Assembly (NCBI RefSeq): GCF_001021085.1
Contig: NZ_CP004021.1
Coordinates: 952,001 to 1,016,000, forward strand
Source: Candidatus Liberibacter africanus PTSAPSY
Lineage (GTDB): Bacteria; Pseudomonadota; Alphaproteobacteria; Rhizobiales; Rhizobiaceae
Direction of reading: 5' to 3'
DNA: 64,000 nucleotides
A program made the translations under genes and the position numbers. Within the stretch, counting starts at the first letter, position 1, and each line of letters opens with the position of its first letter. This document shows, one piece after another, positions 56,991-64,000 of this stretch. A model generated the notes under the pieces. That model worked only from the letters and a program-made list of their open reading frames with translations. It did no database searches and was not told the DNA's origin.

Positions 56991-58877
56991 ATGTTGGATA
57001 TAATACGCAAAGCTTCTCGTACATGGGTTGCAAAAATTTTTCTTGTTGTTTTACTCATTCCTTTCCTTGTGTGGGGATTAGTAGAGTCTATTTTTTCTAT
57101 TTCAGGATCGTCGACAATAATCTCTGTAGGTTCTGAAAAAGTACCATTGGAAAATTTTATTTATTATTGGAAAAAAGAATTAGAAGCTTTGTCTCAGCGT
57201 ATTGGATTCGTCGTTACTTCAGAAAAAGCACGTGCTGTTGAGTTAGACAAAAAGATTGTCGAAAATCTCGTTTCTGTAGCTGTTGTTGATAATTTTATTA
57301 AAGAGATGGGAGTTGAAACTTCGCGTAGTCGTGTTTTAGATTTGATAGGACGTTTTCCTTTTTTTCATGGAAAAGATGGGAAATTCAGTCGGGATGTTTT
57401 TTTGTCGAAACTTGCTCAGCAAAATTACGATGAAGGAAAATACATAGACCAATCTATACGAGATAGATCACGTGCCGACATTGTCCCAATTCTTGCCGGA
57501 GGAATCCAGGTTTCTAAACTTTTACAAGATCAAATAGTACGCTTTTATTATGAAAATAGATCCGTTAAATATATTGTGATAAATGGTGATGACGTTGCTG
57601 CTGTTGGAGATCCGTCGTCTGCAGTCATTACGGAATGGTTTGAAAAACGTAAAGATAGCTATCGCTTTCCGGAGTACAAACGCCTGTCTTATATCTTATT
57701 CGATGTTCATCAAAAAGCAAAACAAGTGCAGATAACAGAAGATGATTTGCGTGCAGAGTATAACAAGAGGAAAGATTCGTATTCTTCACCTGAAACCCGA
57801 ACAGTAGAACAGTTATTTTTTGCAAATAAAGAAGAAGCAAATAATGCTTTTACATCTTTGCAGAAGGGTAAAAATTTTCAACAATTAGCTAAGGAACAAG
57901 GTAAGTCTCTCAAAGATATTTCTTTAGGCAGTTTGTCTAAACAATCTATCCCAGATGCTGCATTAGCTGATGCGGTTTTCTCAGTTGCTAAAGAGGATGG
58001 TTATACTAATGTTGTTAGTGGTTCTTTCGGATACACAATTGCTCATGTAAGTAAGATTAAACCTAGTTTTACTCCATCTTTTGAGAAATTAAAAAAGGAA
58101 ATTGAAGATCAAATGCGTCTTGTAAAAGCAAGTACGATTGTTCAAGAAGAGTATAAAAAGGCGGAAAAAATGTTTTCCTCAGGTAAGAGTATGACGGAAA
58201 TTTCTCAAAAAGAAAATTTGCCTCTTGTAGATCTTCAATTTATGGATTCTTTAGGCAAAGATAAAAATGGTAAAGAGATATCTTCCATACCTTATAAAGA
58301 TCACTTGTTATTTAGTGCTTTTAACAAAGAACAATCTTCTATGGATAATAAATTAGCTTTACCTGATGGAAGCTACATGTTGATTAAGGAAACAGAAGTG
58401 ATTCCTGAACGTGAGAAGAAATTAAATGAAATTATGCCTGAGGTTATAAAAGATTGGAAATATTCGAAAAAAGCAGAAAAAGTGGCTGATAAAGCAAAGC
58501 AGTTGGTTCTTGAATACAACAAAAAAGGAAAATGTTTTTATAGTATAGGTAAACCTTTTGGAAAATCCATTTTAACTAAAAGAATTACTCGTACAAGTAA
58601 GGGGGAAGAATTCTTTGAAAATGGTGTTTCCGAGATCTTTTCTGGACCTATAGGAATGGTTAAAAGCTTTCCTATTAAAAATGGGGCTGAATATGTAATT
58701 TTTAAGGTAGTTGATTATAAAATCGATCCCGTTCCCAATAAAGATAAATTAACGGATTCTATTAAAGCAACGGTCAGTCAAGATGCGTTCGATTCAATTA
58801 TTTCTTATTTGAAAAGTAAGTATCCAGTTACTATCCATGAAGACATTATTGATAAATATTTAAATAGTGAACAATAG
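56991..58877 (+). CDS. ppiD: Periplasmic peptidyl-prolyl isomerase / foldase (PpiD type)
   Basis: 628 residues, membrane-anchored chaperone that assists outer-membrane proteins. An N-terminal span (IFLVVLLIPFLVWGLVESIF) follows a short cytoplasmic tail. Then comes a SurA-N-like helical domain, and a parvulin domain from about 255 (SSPETRTVEQLFFANKEEAN, SLGSLSKQSIPDAALADAVF, VVSGSFGYTIAHVSKI) with a long C-terminal domain. The ATG follows TAAGGATAATAAATTA. A perfect 11-bp stem lies downstream. Confidence 0.92.
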   Translation: MLDIIRKASRTWVAKIFLVVLLIPFLVWGLVESIFSISGSSTIISVGSEKVPLENFIYYWKKELEALSQRIGFVVTSEKARAVELDKKIVENLVSVAVVDNFIKEMGVETSRSRVLDLIGRFPFFHGKDGKFSRDVFLSKLAQQNYDEGKYIDQSIRDRSRADIVPILAGGIQVSKLLQDQIVRFYYENRSVKYIVINGDDVAAVGDPSSAVITEWFEKRKDSYRFPEYKRLSYILFDVHQKAKQVQITEDDLRAEYNKRKDSYSSPETRTVEQLFFANKEEANNAFTSLQKGKNFQQLAKEQGKSLKDISLGSLSKQSIPDAALADAVFSVAKEDGYTNVVSGSFGYTIAHVSKIKPSFTPSFEKLKKEIEDQMRLVKASTIVQEEYKKAEKMFSSGKSMTEISQKENLPLVDLQFMDSLGKDKNGKEISSIPYKDHLLFSAFNKEQSSMDNKLALPDGSYMLIKETEVIPEREKKLNEIMPEVIKDWKYSKKAEKVADKAKQLVLEYNKKGKCFYSIGKPFGKSILTKRITRTSKGEEFFENGVSEIFSGPIGMVKSFPIKNGAEYVIFKVVDYKIDPVPNKDKLTDSIKATVSQDAFDSIISYLKSKYPVTIHEDIIDKYLNSEQ

Positions 58878-58922
58878 AGGGAAACGATTTATGGATAGTT
58901 TTTTATCCGGTTAAATACTTAA

Positions 58923-58966
58923 GTTATAGGAGGGATGGATTATAGTAAAAAAATGCCTCCTATAAC
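58923..58966 (+). terminator. 11-bp perfect hairpin downstream of ppiD
   Basis: GTTATAGGAGG (58923-58933) pairs with CCTCCTATAAC (58956-58966), loop 22 bases, 46 bases after the ppiD stop. No T tract follows, so it may be a processing or stability element rather than an intrinsic terminator. Confidence 0.5.
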
Positions 58967-59106
58967 CATATCATCTTGGTAAATGTTGATAAAATAAGTA
59001 AAATACCTTTTTGCATTATTTTCGATTATGCGTAAAAATTATTTTTTAAATTTAAATTATTTATTTAGAAGTACTTATATCTTATAAGTCTACACATTGT
59101 TATGAT

Positions 59107-59124
59107 TTGAAAACATGTTTTCAA
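59107..59124. promoter_or_regulatory. 18-bp perfect palindrome
   Basis: TTGAAAACATGTTTTCAA is fully self-complementary, the shape of a dimeric repressor site. No regulator is identified and the nearest downstream gene is 500 bases away. Confidence 0.4.
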
Positions 59125-59623
59125 GATACTTTTGTTAGAAATTACTTGGTATTTTCTATATTGCCTATCGTATTCTAGGACTATGTGTATTGATCTTTTT
59201 CAGTGTGTATTTCCCTGTGATTCAGGAAGTTTATTTTTATGAAATAGAATAAGTAAAAAAGCATAAAAATAACAGACTAACGCTGTATATGGTAAAATGT
59301 TCAATTTAACTTACATCATATTTCTTGATTATATCAATTTAAAAACTGTACAAGTTAATATGGAAAAAATAGCTGAATCAGATAAATAAAAATGAGTAGT
59401 AGGATTTTTTAGATGTTCTGTTTGGATTTTAAATAACTGCAAATTTTTCTATTTTAAACCATTTTTTTGATTGAATATTGTGTGATGTAGAAGATTGGCG
59501 ATAATGGTTTTTTATAGTAAATGTCGGATTAAATTTTGGAATAGATGATAGCAGTATCGTATTTCAATCGATAATATCTTGTTTATTTCATCAATAAATA
59601 ATGGTTTAAAAAGGATTGCTTAC

Positions 59624-60130
59624 ATGATGAAAAAAGCGGTTTATACAGGATCATTTGATCCAATTACCAATGGACATATGGATATCATTGTCCAAGCTCT
59701 TTCTTTTGTTGAAGAGGTAGTGGTAGCTATTGGTTTTCATTCGATGAAACAAGATTCTTTTTTGTCTATTCAAGATCGTTCTGATTTGATTATGCAATCT
59801 ATTCTTCATTTAATCCCTGAGAGTGTCGGAAGAGTCTCTGTTGTTTTTTTTAAAGGATTAGCAGTCAATTTAGCAAAAGATGTTTCTGCTCAAGTGATAA
59901 TACGTGGCTTGAGAGATATGACAGATTTTGATTATGAAATGCGTATGACATCAGTTAATCGCCGTCTTTGTCCGGAAATTGCAACTATTTCTCTTTTTTC
60001 GAAGGATTCTTCTCGATATATAAGCTCTACTTTAATTCGTCACCTTGTTTCGATAGATGCGGACATAACTTCTTTTGTACCACATCCTGTTTGTGATTTC
60101 TTAAAAAAAATCCCTGAACCATCTTGCTAA
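59624..60130 (+). CDS. coaD: Pantetheine-phosphate adenylyltransferase
   Basis: Penultimate step of coenzyme A synthesis. 168 residues from ATG 59624 (or 59627), AAAGGATTGCTTAC upstream; the longer frame from 59579 is not expected for the family. AVYTGSFDPITNGHMDII carries the nucleotidyltransferase TGSFDPxxxGH motif. IRGLRDMTDFDYEMRM and SRYISSTLIRHLV complete it. Normal length. Confidence 0.95.
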   Translation: MMKKAVYTGSFDPITNGHMDIIVQALSFVEEVVVAIGFHSMKQDSFLSIQDRSDLIMQSILHLIPESVGRVSVVFFKGLAVNLAKDVSAQVIIRGLRDMTDFDYEMRMTSVNRRLCPEIATISLFSKDSSRYISSTLIRHLVSIDADITSFVPHPVCDFLKKIPEPSC

Positions 60131-60328
60131 AATCTTAGTCTATAAAAATATTATTTTGAAATAATATTTTGTGATTACAATCTTTCTCTTATTTTTATGG
60201 TTGATCTTGTGTAAAGATAATGATTTCAAATATCTTTGCTTAATGTATTCTATATGAATTAAATTTCTATTTTTAATGGCGCTATAAATTTATTCAGATA
60301 GCTCAAAAACGAAGGAGATAATGCAATT

Positions 60329-61411
60329 ATGATGGTGAAAGAGTTCGATTTTAATCTTCCATCTTCTAGAATTGCCTTAAGACCAGCATCTCCACGAGAC
60401 AGTGCTCGCCTCATGGTTGTGCAGCCAAATTTATCAGGAATTTCGATGATTTCTGATCATTTAGTGTCTGATCTTCCTTATTTTTTAAACTCTAATGATG
60501 CAATTGTATTTAACAATACTAAGGTTATAACCGCACAATTAAGTGGAATAAGATTACATCATATAAATAACAAAGAAACGCCAATATCTTGTACTTTGCA
60601 TATGCGTTTTTCTTCTAATAGTTGGAGTGCATATGCTCGGCCAGGTAAAGCAATTAGAACAGGGGATATAATTCTTTTTTTTTCGCAAGATAGACAATAT
60701 AGATTAGAGGCTACTGTTGCAGAAAAGTGGGATACAGGGGAGATTTTATTGACTTTTCCTCTTTCTGATATGGTCTTGGAAAGACAAATTTCTCTAGTAG
60801 GGACTATACCATTACCTCCTTATATTGCTAGGAAACGTCCTATAGATGCACGTGATTATGTGGATTATCAAACGACATACGCTAAAATTCAAGGTTCAGT
60901 TGCAGCGCCTACAGCTGGTCTTCACTTTACATCTAATCTTTTATCTAGGATTATTTCTATAGGTGTTGAAGTACATTTTATAACTTTACACGTTGGTGCA
61001 GGAACTTTTATGCCAGTAAAAGTAGAAGATACTGATGATCATAATATGCATAGTGAAATAGGTGTTATAGATATAGCAACAGCGAAAGCGTTAAATTCTG
61101 TTAAATCTCGAGGAGGACGTATTGTTGCTGTTGGAACAACTTCATTGCGTCTTTTAGAAACCGCAACAACAGAAGATGGGATCATAATGCCTTGGTCTGG
61201 ATCTACTAATATTTTTATAACTCCAGGATATTGTTTCCGAGCTGTTGATGTGTTGATGAGTAATTTTCATTTGCCAAAATCGACTTTATTAATGTTGGTA
61301 TCGGCATTCTGTGGAATAGAAGAAACAAAAAAAATATATCAACATGCTATTTCTCATTCGTATCGTTTTTATTCATACGGTGATGCAAGCTTGCTATTTC
61401 CAAAACGATGA
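60329..61411 (+). CDS. queA: S-adenosylmethionine:tRNA ribosyltransferase-isomerase
   Basis: Makes epoxyqueuosine in tRNA from preQ1. 360 residues. ATG 60329 after GAAGGAGATAATGCAATT. FDFNLPSSRIALRPASPRDSARLMV at the front (25 residues conserved), FNNTKVI, TPSAAPTAGLHF-like SVAAPTAGLHFT and LHVGAGTFMPVK. Pairs with tgt downstream, so the queuosine route from preQ1 is present. Confidence 0.95.
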   Translation: MMVKEFDFNLPSSRIALRPASPRDSARLMVVQPNLSGISMISDHLVSDLPYFLNSNDAIVFNNTKVITAQLSGIRLHHINNKETPISCTLHMRFSSNSWSAYARPGKAIRTGDIILFFSQDRQYRLEATVAEKWDTGEILLTFPLSDMVLERQISLVGTIPLPPYIARKRPIDARDYVDYQTTYAKIQGSVAAPTAGLHFTSNLLSRIISIGVEVHFITLHVGAGTFMPVKVEDTDDHNMHSEIGVIDIATAKALNSVKSRGGRIVAVGTTSLRLLETATTEDGIIMPWSGSTNIFITPGYCFRAVDVLMSNFHLPKSTLLMLVSAFCGIEETKKIYQHAISHSYRFYSYGDASLLFPKR

Positions 61412-61625
61412 TTAAACAAGGGGAAAATATTTTTTATGCCTTGTGAAATAAAAAATATTAAAAATTCTTAGTAAGATTATGCTTTCTTGATTTTGCTGAT
61501 AATCTTTTTCTATACTCATAGTATTGATAAGAAAATAATAAATTGCTATTGAACAATGTATAATTGTTCTTTCGTGAAAGAATATTGATGCAATAAGAAG
61601 TAATATTATTTGTCCTTTTAGAAAT

Positions 61626-62768
61626 GTGTTGAATGTGAATAAAGATTTTTGCTTTAATATTAAAGCTATCAGTGGAGGGGCTCGTTTAGGTGAGATTATC
61701 ACTCCTAGAGGAATTATTAGAACGCCAGCATTTATGCCCGTCGGTACTTCTGGAACTGTTAAAGCGATGTACTTTGATCAAGTACGTGATGTGGGAGCAG
61801 ATGTTATTCTAGGAAATGCTTATCATTTAATGTTGCAGCCTGGAGCTGAGCGTATTGCGCGTCTGGGAGGAATACATAAATTTATTCGGTGGTCTAAGCC
61901 AATACTGACGGATTCAGGTGGTTTCCAGGTTATGTCTCTTTCAAAGTTATGTTCTGTAAATGAACAAGGTGTTAGTTTTAGGAGTCATATTGATGGGACC
62001 TTATATAAGGTTTCTCCAGAAGAATCGGTTCGAATTCAAAATCTTATTGGATCTGATATACAGATGCAACTTGATGAATGTTTATCGCTACCTGCTGAGG
62101 ATAAAGAGTTAAAACGTGCAATGGAATTATCATTGAGATGGGCTGAAAGATCCAGTGTAGCATTTGGTAATCAACCAGGGAAAGCTTTGTTTGGTATTGT
62201 GCAAGGTGGTGATAATATTGATCTCCGTATTTTTTCTGCTGAGCGTTTGAAAGAATTAGATCTTAAAGGTTATGCTATTGGTGGTTTAGCAGTTGGTGAG
62301 CCACAAGAAGTAATGTTGCGTATTTTATCAAATATTGTTCCTATATTACCCATTGAAAAACCACATTATTTGATGGGAGTTGGTACGCCAGATGATATCT
62401 TAAAATCAGTAAGTTATGGGATAGATATGTTTGATTGTGTCATGCCTACTCGTGCTGGACGACATGGTTTGGCTTTTACTCGTTTTGGCAAAATAAATTT
62501 GCGTAATGCAAGACATACCGATGATATGCGTCCTCTGGATGAAGAGTCACACTGTCCTGCATTACGTGATTATTCTCGCGCTTATTTACATCATCTTTTA
62601 CGTGTTAATGAATCTTTGGCAGGGATGATTCTTTCTTGGGCAAATCTTTCTTACTATCAAGATCTTATGAAAGGGATAAGAAATTCTATTGCAGAAAATT
62701 GTTTTGTAGATTTTACAATGCAAACACAAGAAAATTGGGAAAAAGGTGACATTCCGTCTATATCGTGA
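61626..62768 (+). CDS. tgt: Queuine/preQ1 tRNA-ribosyltransferase
   Basis: Exchanges G34 for preQ1 in GUN-anticodon tRNAs. 380 residues from GTG 61626. TPAFMPVGTSGTVKAM, active-site LTDSGGFQVMSL, GIVQGG, GGLAVGEP, nucleophile Asp in FDCVMPTRAGRHG. The usual CxCxxC zinc ligands before the SRAYLHH segment are reduced here to one Cys in EESHCPALRDYS, while the later His remains, so the structural zinc may be lost. Otherwise complete. Confidence 0.94.
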   Translation: MLNVNKDFCFNIKAISGGARLGEIITPRGIIRTPAFMPVGTSGTVKAMYFDQVRDVGADVILGNAYHLMLQPGAERIARLGGIHKFIRWSKPILTDSGGFQVMSLSKLCSVNEQGVSFRSHIDGTLYKVSPEESVRIQNLIGSDIQMQLDECLSLPAEDKELKRAMELSLRWAERSSVAFGNQPGKALFGIVQGGDNIDLRIFSAERLKELDLKGYAIGGLAVGEPQEVMLRILSNIVPILPIEKPHYLMGVGTPDDILKSVSYGIDMFDCVMPTRAGRHGLAFTRFGKINLRNARHTDDMRPLDEESHCPALRDYSRAYLHHLLRVNESLAGMILSWANLSYYQDLMKGIRNSIAENCFVDFTMQTQENWEKGDIPSIS

Positions 62769-62810
62769 TAAGCAACACAGACATGATATACCCTTAGTTC
62801 AAATGATGTA

Positions 62811-63098
62811 CTATTTAACATTTTCTAAAAATACAAACGTTTGACACGGAAACCCCTCTGTCAAAATATCAACTTCACCCAAATCACAAGGTTTCACATT
62901 TCTAATATCATCTTGAATTAAACGATGATTGAAATTTTCTTGATATGTAATGCATGCTTTTTTATTAATTTCATTAGCCCAAGATATTTTAAACCCTGCT
63001 TGTTTGAAAACTAATCCAATCCCTCCCATACCCGCAAATAATTCTCCAACGGTTAATTGGGAGTCTTTATTGCAATGTGATACGGGATAGCCTTTCAT
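62811..63098 (-). pseudogene. C5-cytosine DNA methyltransferase remnant with internal deletion
   Basis: 95 codons against the 300-400 of intact enzymes. Motif I GELFAGMGGIGLVFKQAGF and motif IV GFPCQTF, with the catalytic Cys, are followed at once by VFLENVK, which is the ENV of motif VI. About 40 residues between motifs IV and VI are thus missing in frame, and everything after motif VI (target-recognition domain, motifs VIII-X) is absent. It is a phage or restriction-modification relic beside a decayed Panacea gene. Confidence 0.82.
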
Positions 63099-63104
63099 GA
63101 ATCC

Positions 63105-63600
63105 TTAATACTTTGTTTCATATTTTAGTATATCATCAACTGTTATGATTTTAACAAGGTCTTGTCTATCAGTAGCACCTATTTTGTACCACGCTCTTTC
63201 TTTTTCAGTTACTATTTTATATAGTTCATCCTCTGAATATTCTTTATATCGATTCCATATATCATCCATTATATCTATAATATTTTTATCGCAAATTTTA
63301 TGGTACATATCAAAAGCTAAATCCACGGGTAATCTAATTTTACCATCAAGATACTCTACTTCTGGATAAATATTATCAAAAAACTTTAACCTGTGGTAAA
63401 TGCCGGCAAATACCGAGCCATCCCTCCAAGCTTGTGGCTCTTCATCCAGCATCGCTTTTGTATTTAAAAACAATATTACAGTGAGTGAAATAGAGTAGCT
63501 TCTGTAATTTTAAATTTGTTAAGGGTAATTCGTCTTCTACCCCTTTATCTATGAAGAAATTCACGACTGCTAAACAAGAATAAGGAGGTTTATCATATAC
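63105..63600 (-). pseudogene. Second Panacea-domain protein, frameshifted
   Basis: Paralogue of the protein at 49136. Its N-terminal part (KPPYSCLAVVNFFIDKGVED, LTNLKLQKLLYFTHCNIVFK) runs into a stop because two A residues are missing in the run near 63463. The rest (DEEPQAWRDGSVFAGIYHRL and on to TVDDILKYETKY) is in another frame, 63105-63473. No good start codon is visible upstream of 63600. It is decayed but recently so, because both halves remain similar to the intact copy. Confidence 0.8.
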
Positions 63601-63626
63601 AATTATTCCAGCTGTTCTTTTTTCTT

Positions 63627-63764
63627 CTATTGCTTTTTAGTTTCTTGGGCTTCTTCCCTGATCTCTTTGAGATGTTTTTCGATATCTTTTTCGCGATTTT
63701 CGAGAATACGAATTAGGATTTTTAGGAACTTAGTAATATAATCTATAATCGTCCATATTGTCAT
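63627..63764 (-). CDS. Small amphipathic/coiled-coil protein
   Basis: 45 residues: MTIWTIIDYITKFLKILIRI, then a strongly charged helix ENREKDIEKHLKEIREEAQE ending TKKQ. The hydrophobic front and charged rear resemble small phage membrane-associated proteins. Its ATG is one base after the stop of the preceding ORF (TAATATG), suggesting coupling. Located directly upstream of the broken Panacea gene. Function unknown. Confidence 0.5.
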   Translation of the reverse strand: MTIWTIIDYITKFLKILIRILENREKDIEKHLKEIREEAQETKKQ

Positions 63765-63765
63765 A

Positions 63766-63951
63766 TTATCGATCCTTATTCTTTTTATTTATTAAAATAA
63801 GATAATCTATATAAGACCTCATATTTGCTCTTCTACCCATATTACAAGCCAACTTATAAGTATTTCTACTATAATCAATTATTTTCGAATTTTTTCTTCT
63901 GAACGTAACATAAGCCATATAAGATCTAACATCTGACGATCTTCCGCTCAT
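63766..63951 (-). CDS. Small basic protein with internal repeat
   Basis: 61 residues from ATG 63951 (a TTG start at 63984 would give 72). Two similar segments, GRSSDVRSYMAYVTFRRKNS and GRRANMRSYIDYLILINKKN, repeat about 36 residues apart, suggesting duplication of a unit with Arg-Ser-Tyr cores. Stop and next start are one base apart. The gene may extend through repeats beyond the window on the 5' side. No family recognised. Confidence 0.45.
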   Translation of the reverse strand: MSGRSSDVRSYMAYVTFRRKNSKIIDYSRNTYKLACNMGRRANMRSYIDYLILINKKNKDR

Positions 63952-64000
63952 AATGTAATAACTAATAAATCTATTGCAAAGCAAAAGGACATAGGTTTTC

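Larger units (their letters stand above)
58878..59623. other. Long spacer between ppiD and coaD
   Basis: About 746 bases. It contains the hairpin at 58923-58966 and the palindrome at 59107-59124. An open stretch without a start codon near 59140-59250 reads LLGIFYIAYRILGLCVLIFF and on to VIQEVYFYEIE before TAA, possibly a relic of a membrane protein. Genes such as trpD/trpC, which follow ppiD in many Rhizobiales, are not here. Confidence 0.45.

Overview
The window is AT-rich chromosomal DNA of an intracellular-type alphaproteobacterium in the Rhizobiaceae, most likely a 'Candidatus Liberibacter' species. The evidence is an aapQ-aapM-aapP amino-acid ABC operon with aapJ beside it, a ddl-ftsQ-ftsA-ftsZ-lpxC-bamD-recN-ligA cluster in rhizobial order, a FAD monooxygenase resembling the Liberibacter salicylate hydroxylase, Tad-type pilus and small lipoprotein genes, and a phage remnant with Liberibacter-prophage-like holin, primase, helicase and DUF669 genes. 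The species cannot be fixed from sequence reading alone.

Layout. 1-1951 is the 3' part of valS. 1952-2466 holds a chimeric valS fragment (direct plus inverted copy). 2467-10855 is a decayed prophage. Its minus-strand early module (AAA ATPase, SSB-like DUF669 protein, DEAH helicase, PD-(D/E)XK nuclease, primase, small ORF, integrase) abuts a plus-strand late module (capsid-like fragment, head-tail connector, long coiled-coil protein, holin), and every gene in it is broken. 11.0-12.5 kb has a small lipoprotein, two truncated tRNA-Arg copies, intact tRNA-Arg(TCT), an NDUFS4-like complex I gene and tRNA-Pro(TGG). 12.6-16.9 kb is aapP-M-Q-J. 17.4-24.2 kb has the FAD monooxygenase, a zinc-finger protein, an alpha/beta hydrolase, DUF3126, clpS and clpA (both frameshifted) and a squalene/phytoene synthase-like gene. 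24.3-25.4 kb is a cluster of three small lipoproteins. 25.9-28.6 kb has gmk, purU (with a triplicated 130-bp junction) and a cold-shock gene. 29.0-32.1 kb has a TadG-like protein and a secreted HELGH metalloprotease candidate. 33-43.9 kb is the cell-division, envelope and repair cluster. 44-48.6 kb has a dicarboxylate/amino-acid symporter, photolyase and an orphan UlaA-type PTS permease. 48.8-50.2 kb is a Panacea-type toxin-antitoxin candidate. 50.3-62.8 kb has dusA, fabI, pdxH, a GNAT gene, gshA, rsmE, ppiD, coaD, queA and tgt. 62.8-64 kb is a second, decayed accessory island: an internally deleted C5-methyltransferase, a frameshifted Panacea gene and two coupled small ORFs.

The most striking property of the window is how the genome is remodelled. 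Short pieces of living genes have been copied next to themselves: valS into the spacer, gltP antisense sequence into the end of ligA, the gmk/purU junction three times, tRNA-Arg fragments, and the 3' end of a phage ATPase at the early/late junction. Many reading frames also break in homopolymer runs. The candidate unusual systems are the Panacea pair with its iteron-like repeats, the HELGH protease with a beta-rich tail, the small lipoprotein family, an orphan PTS permease coupled through a tiny ORF to photolyase, and two perfect adjacent DnaA boxes at 56.5 kb.
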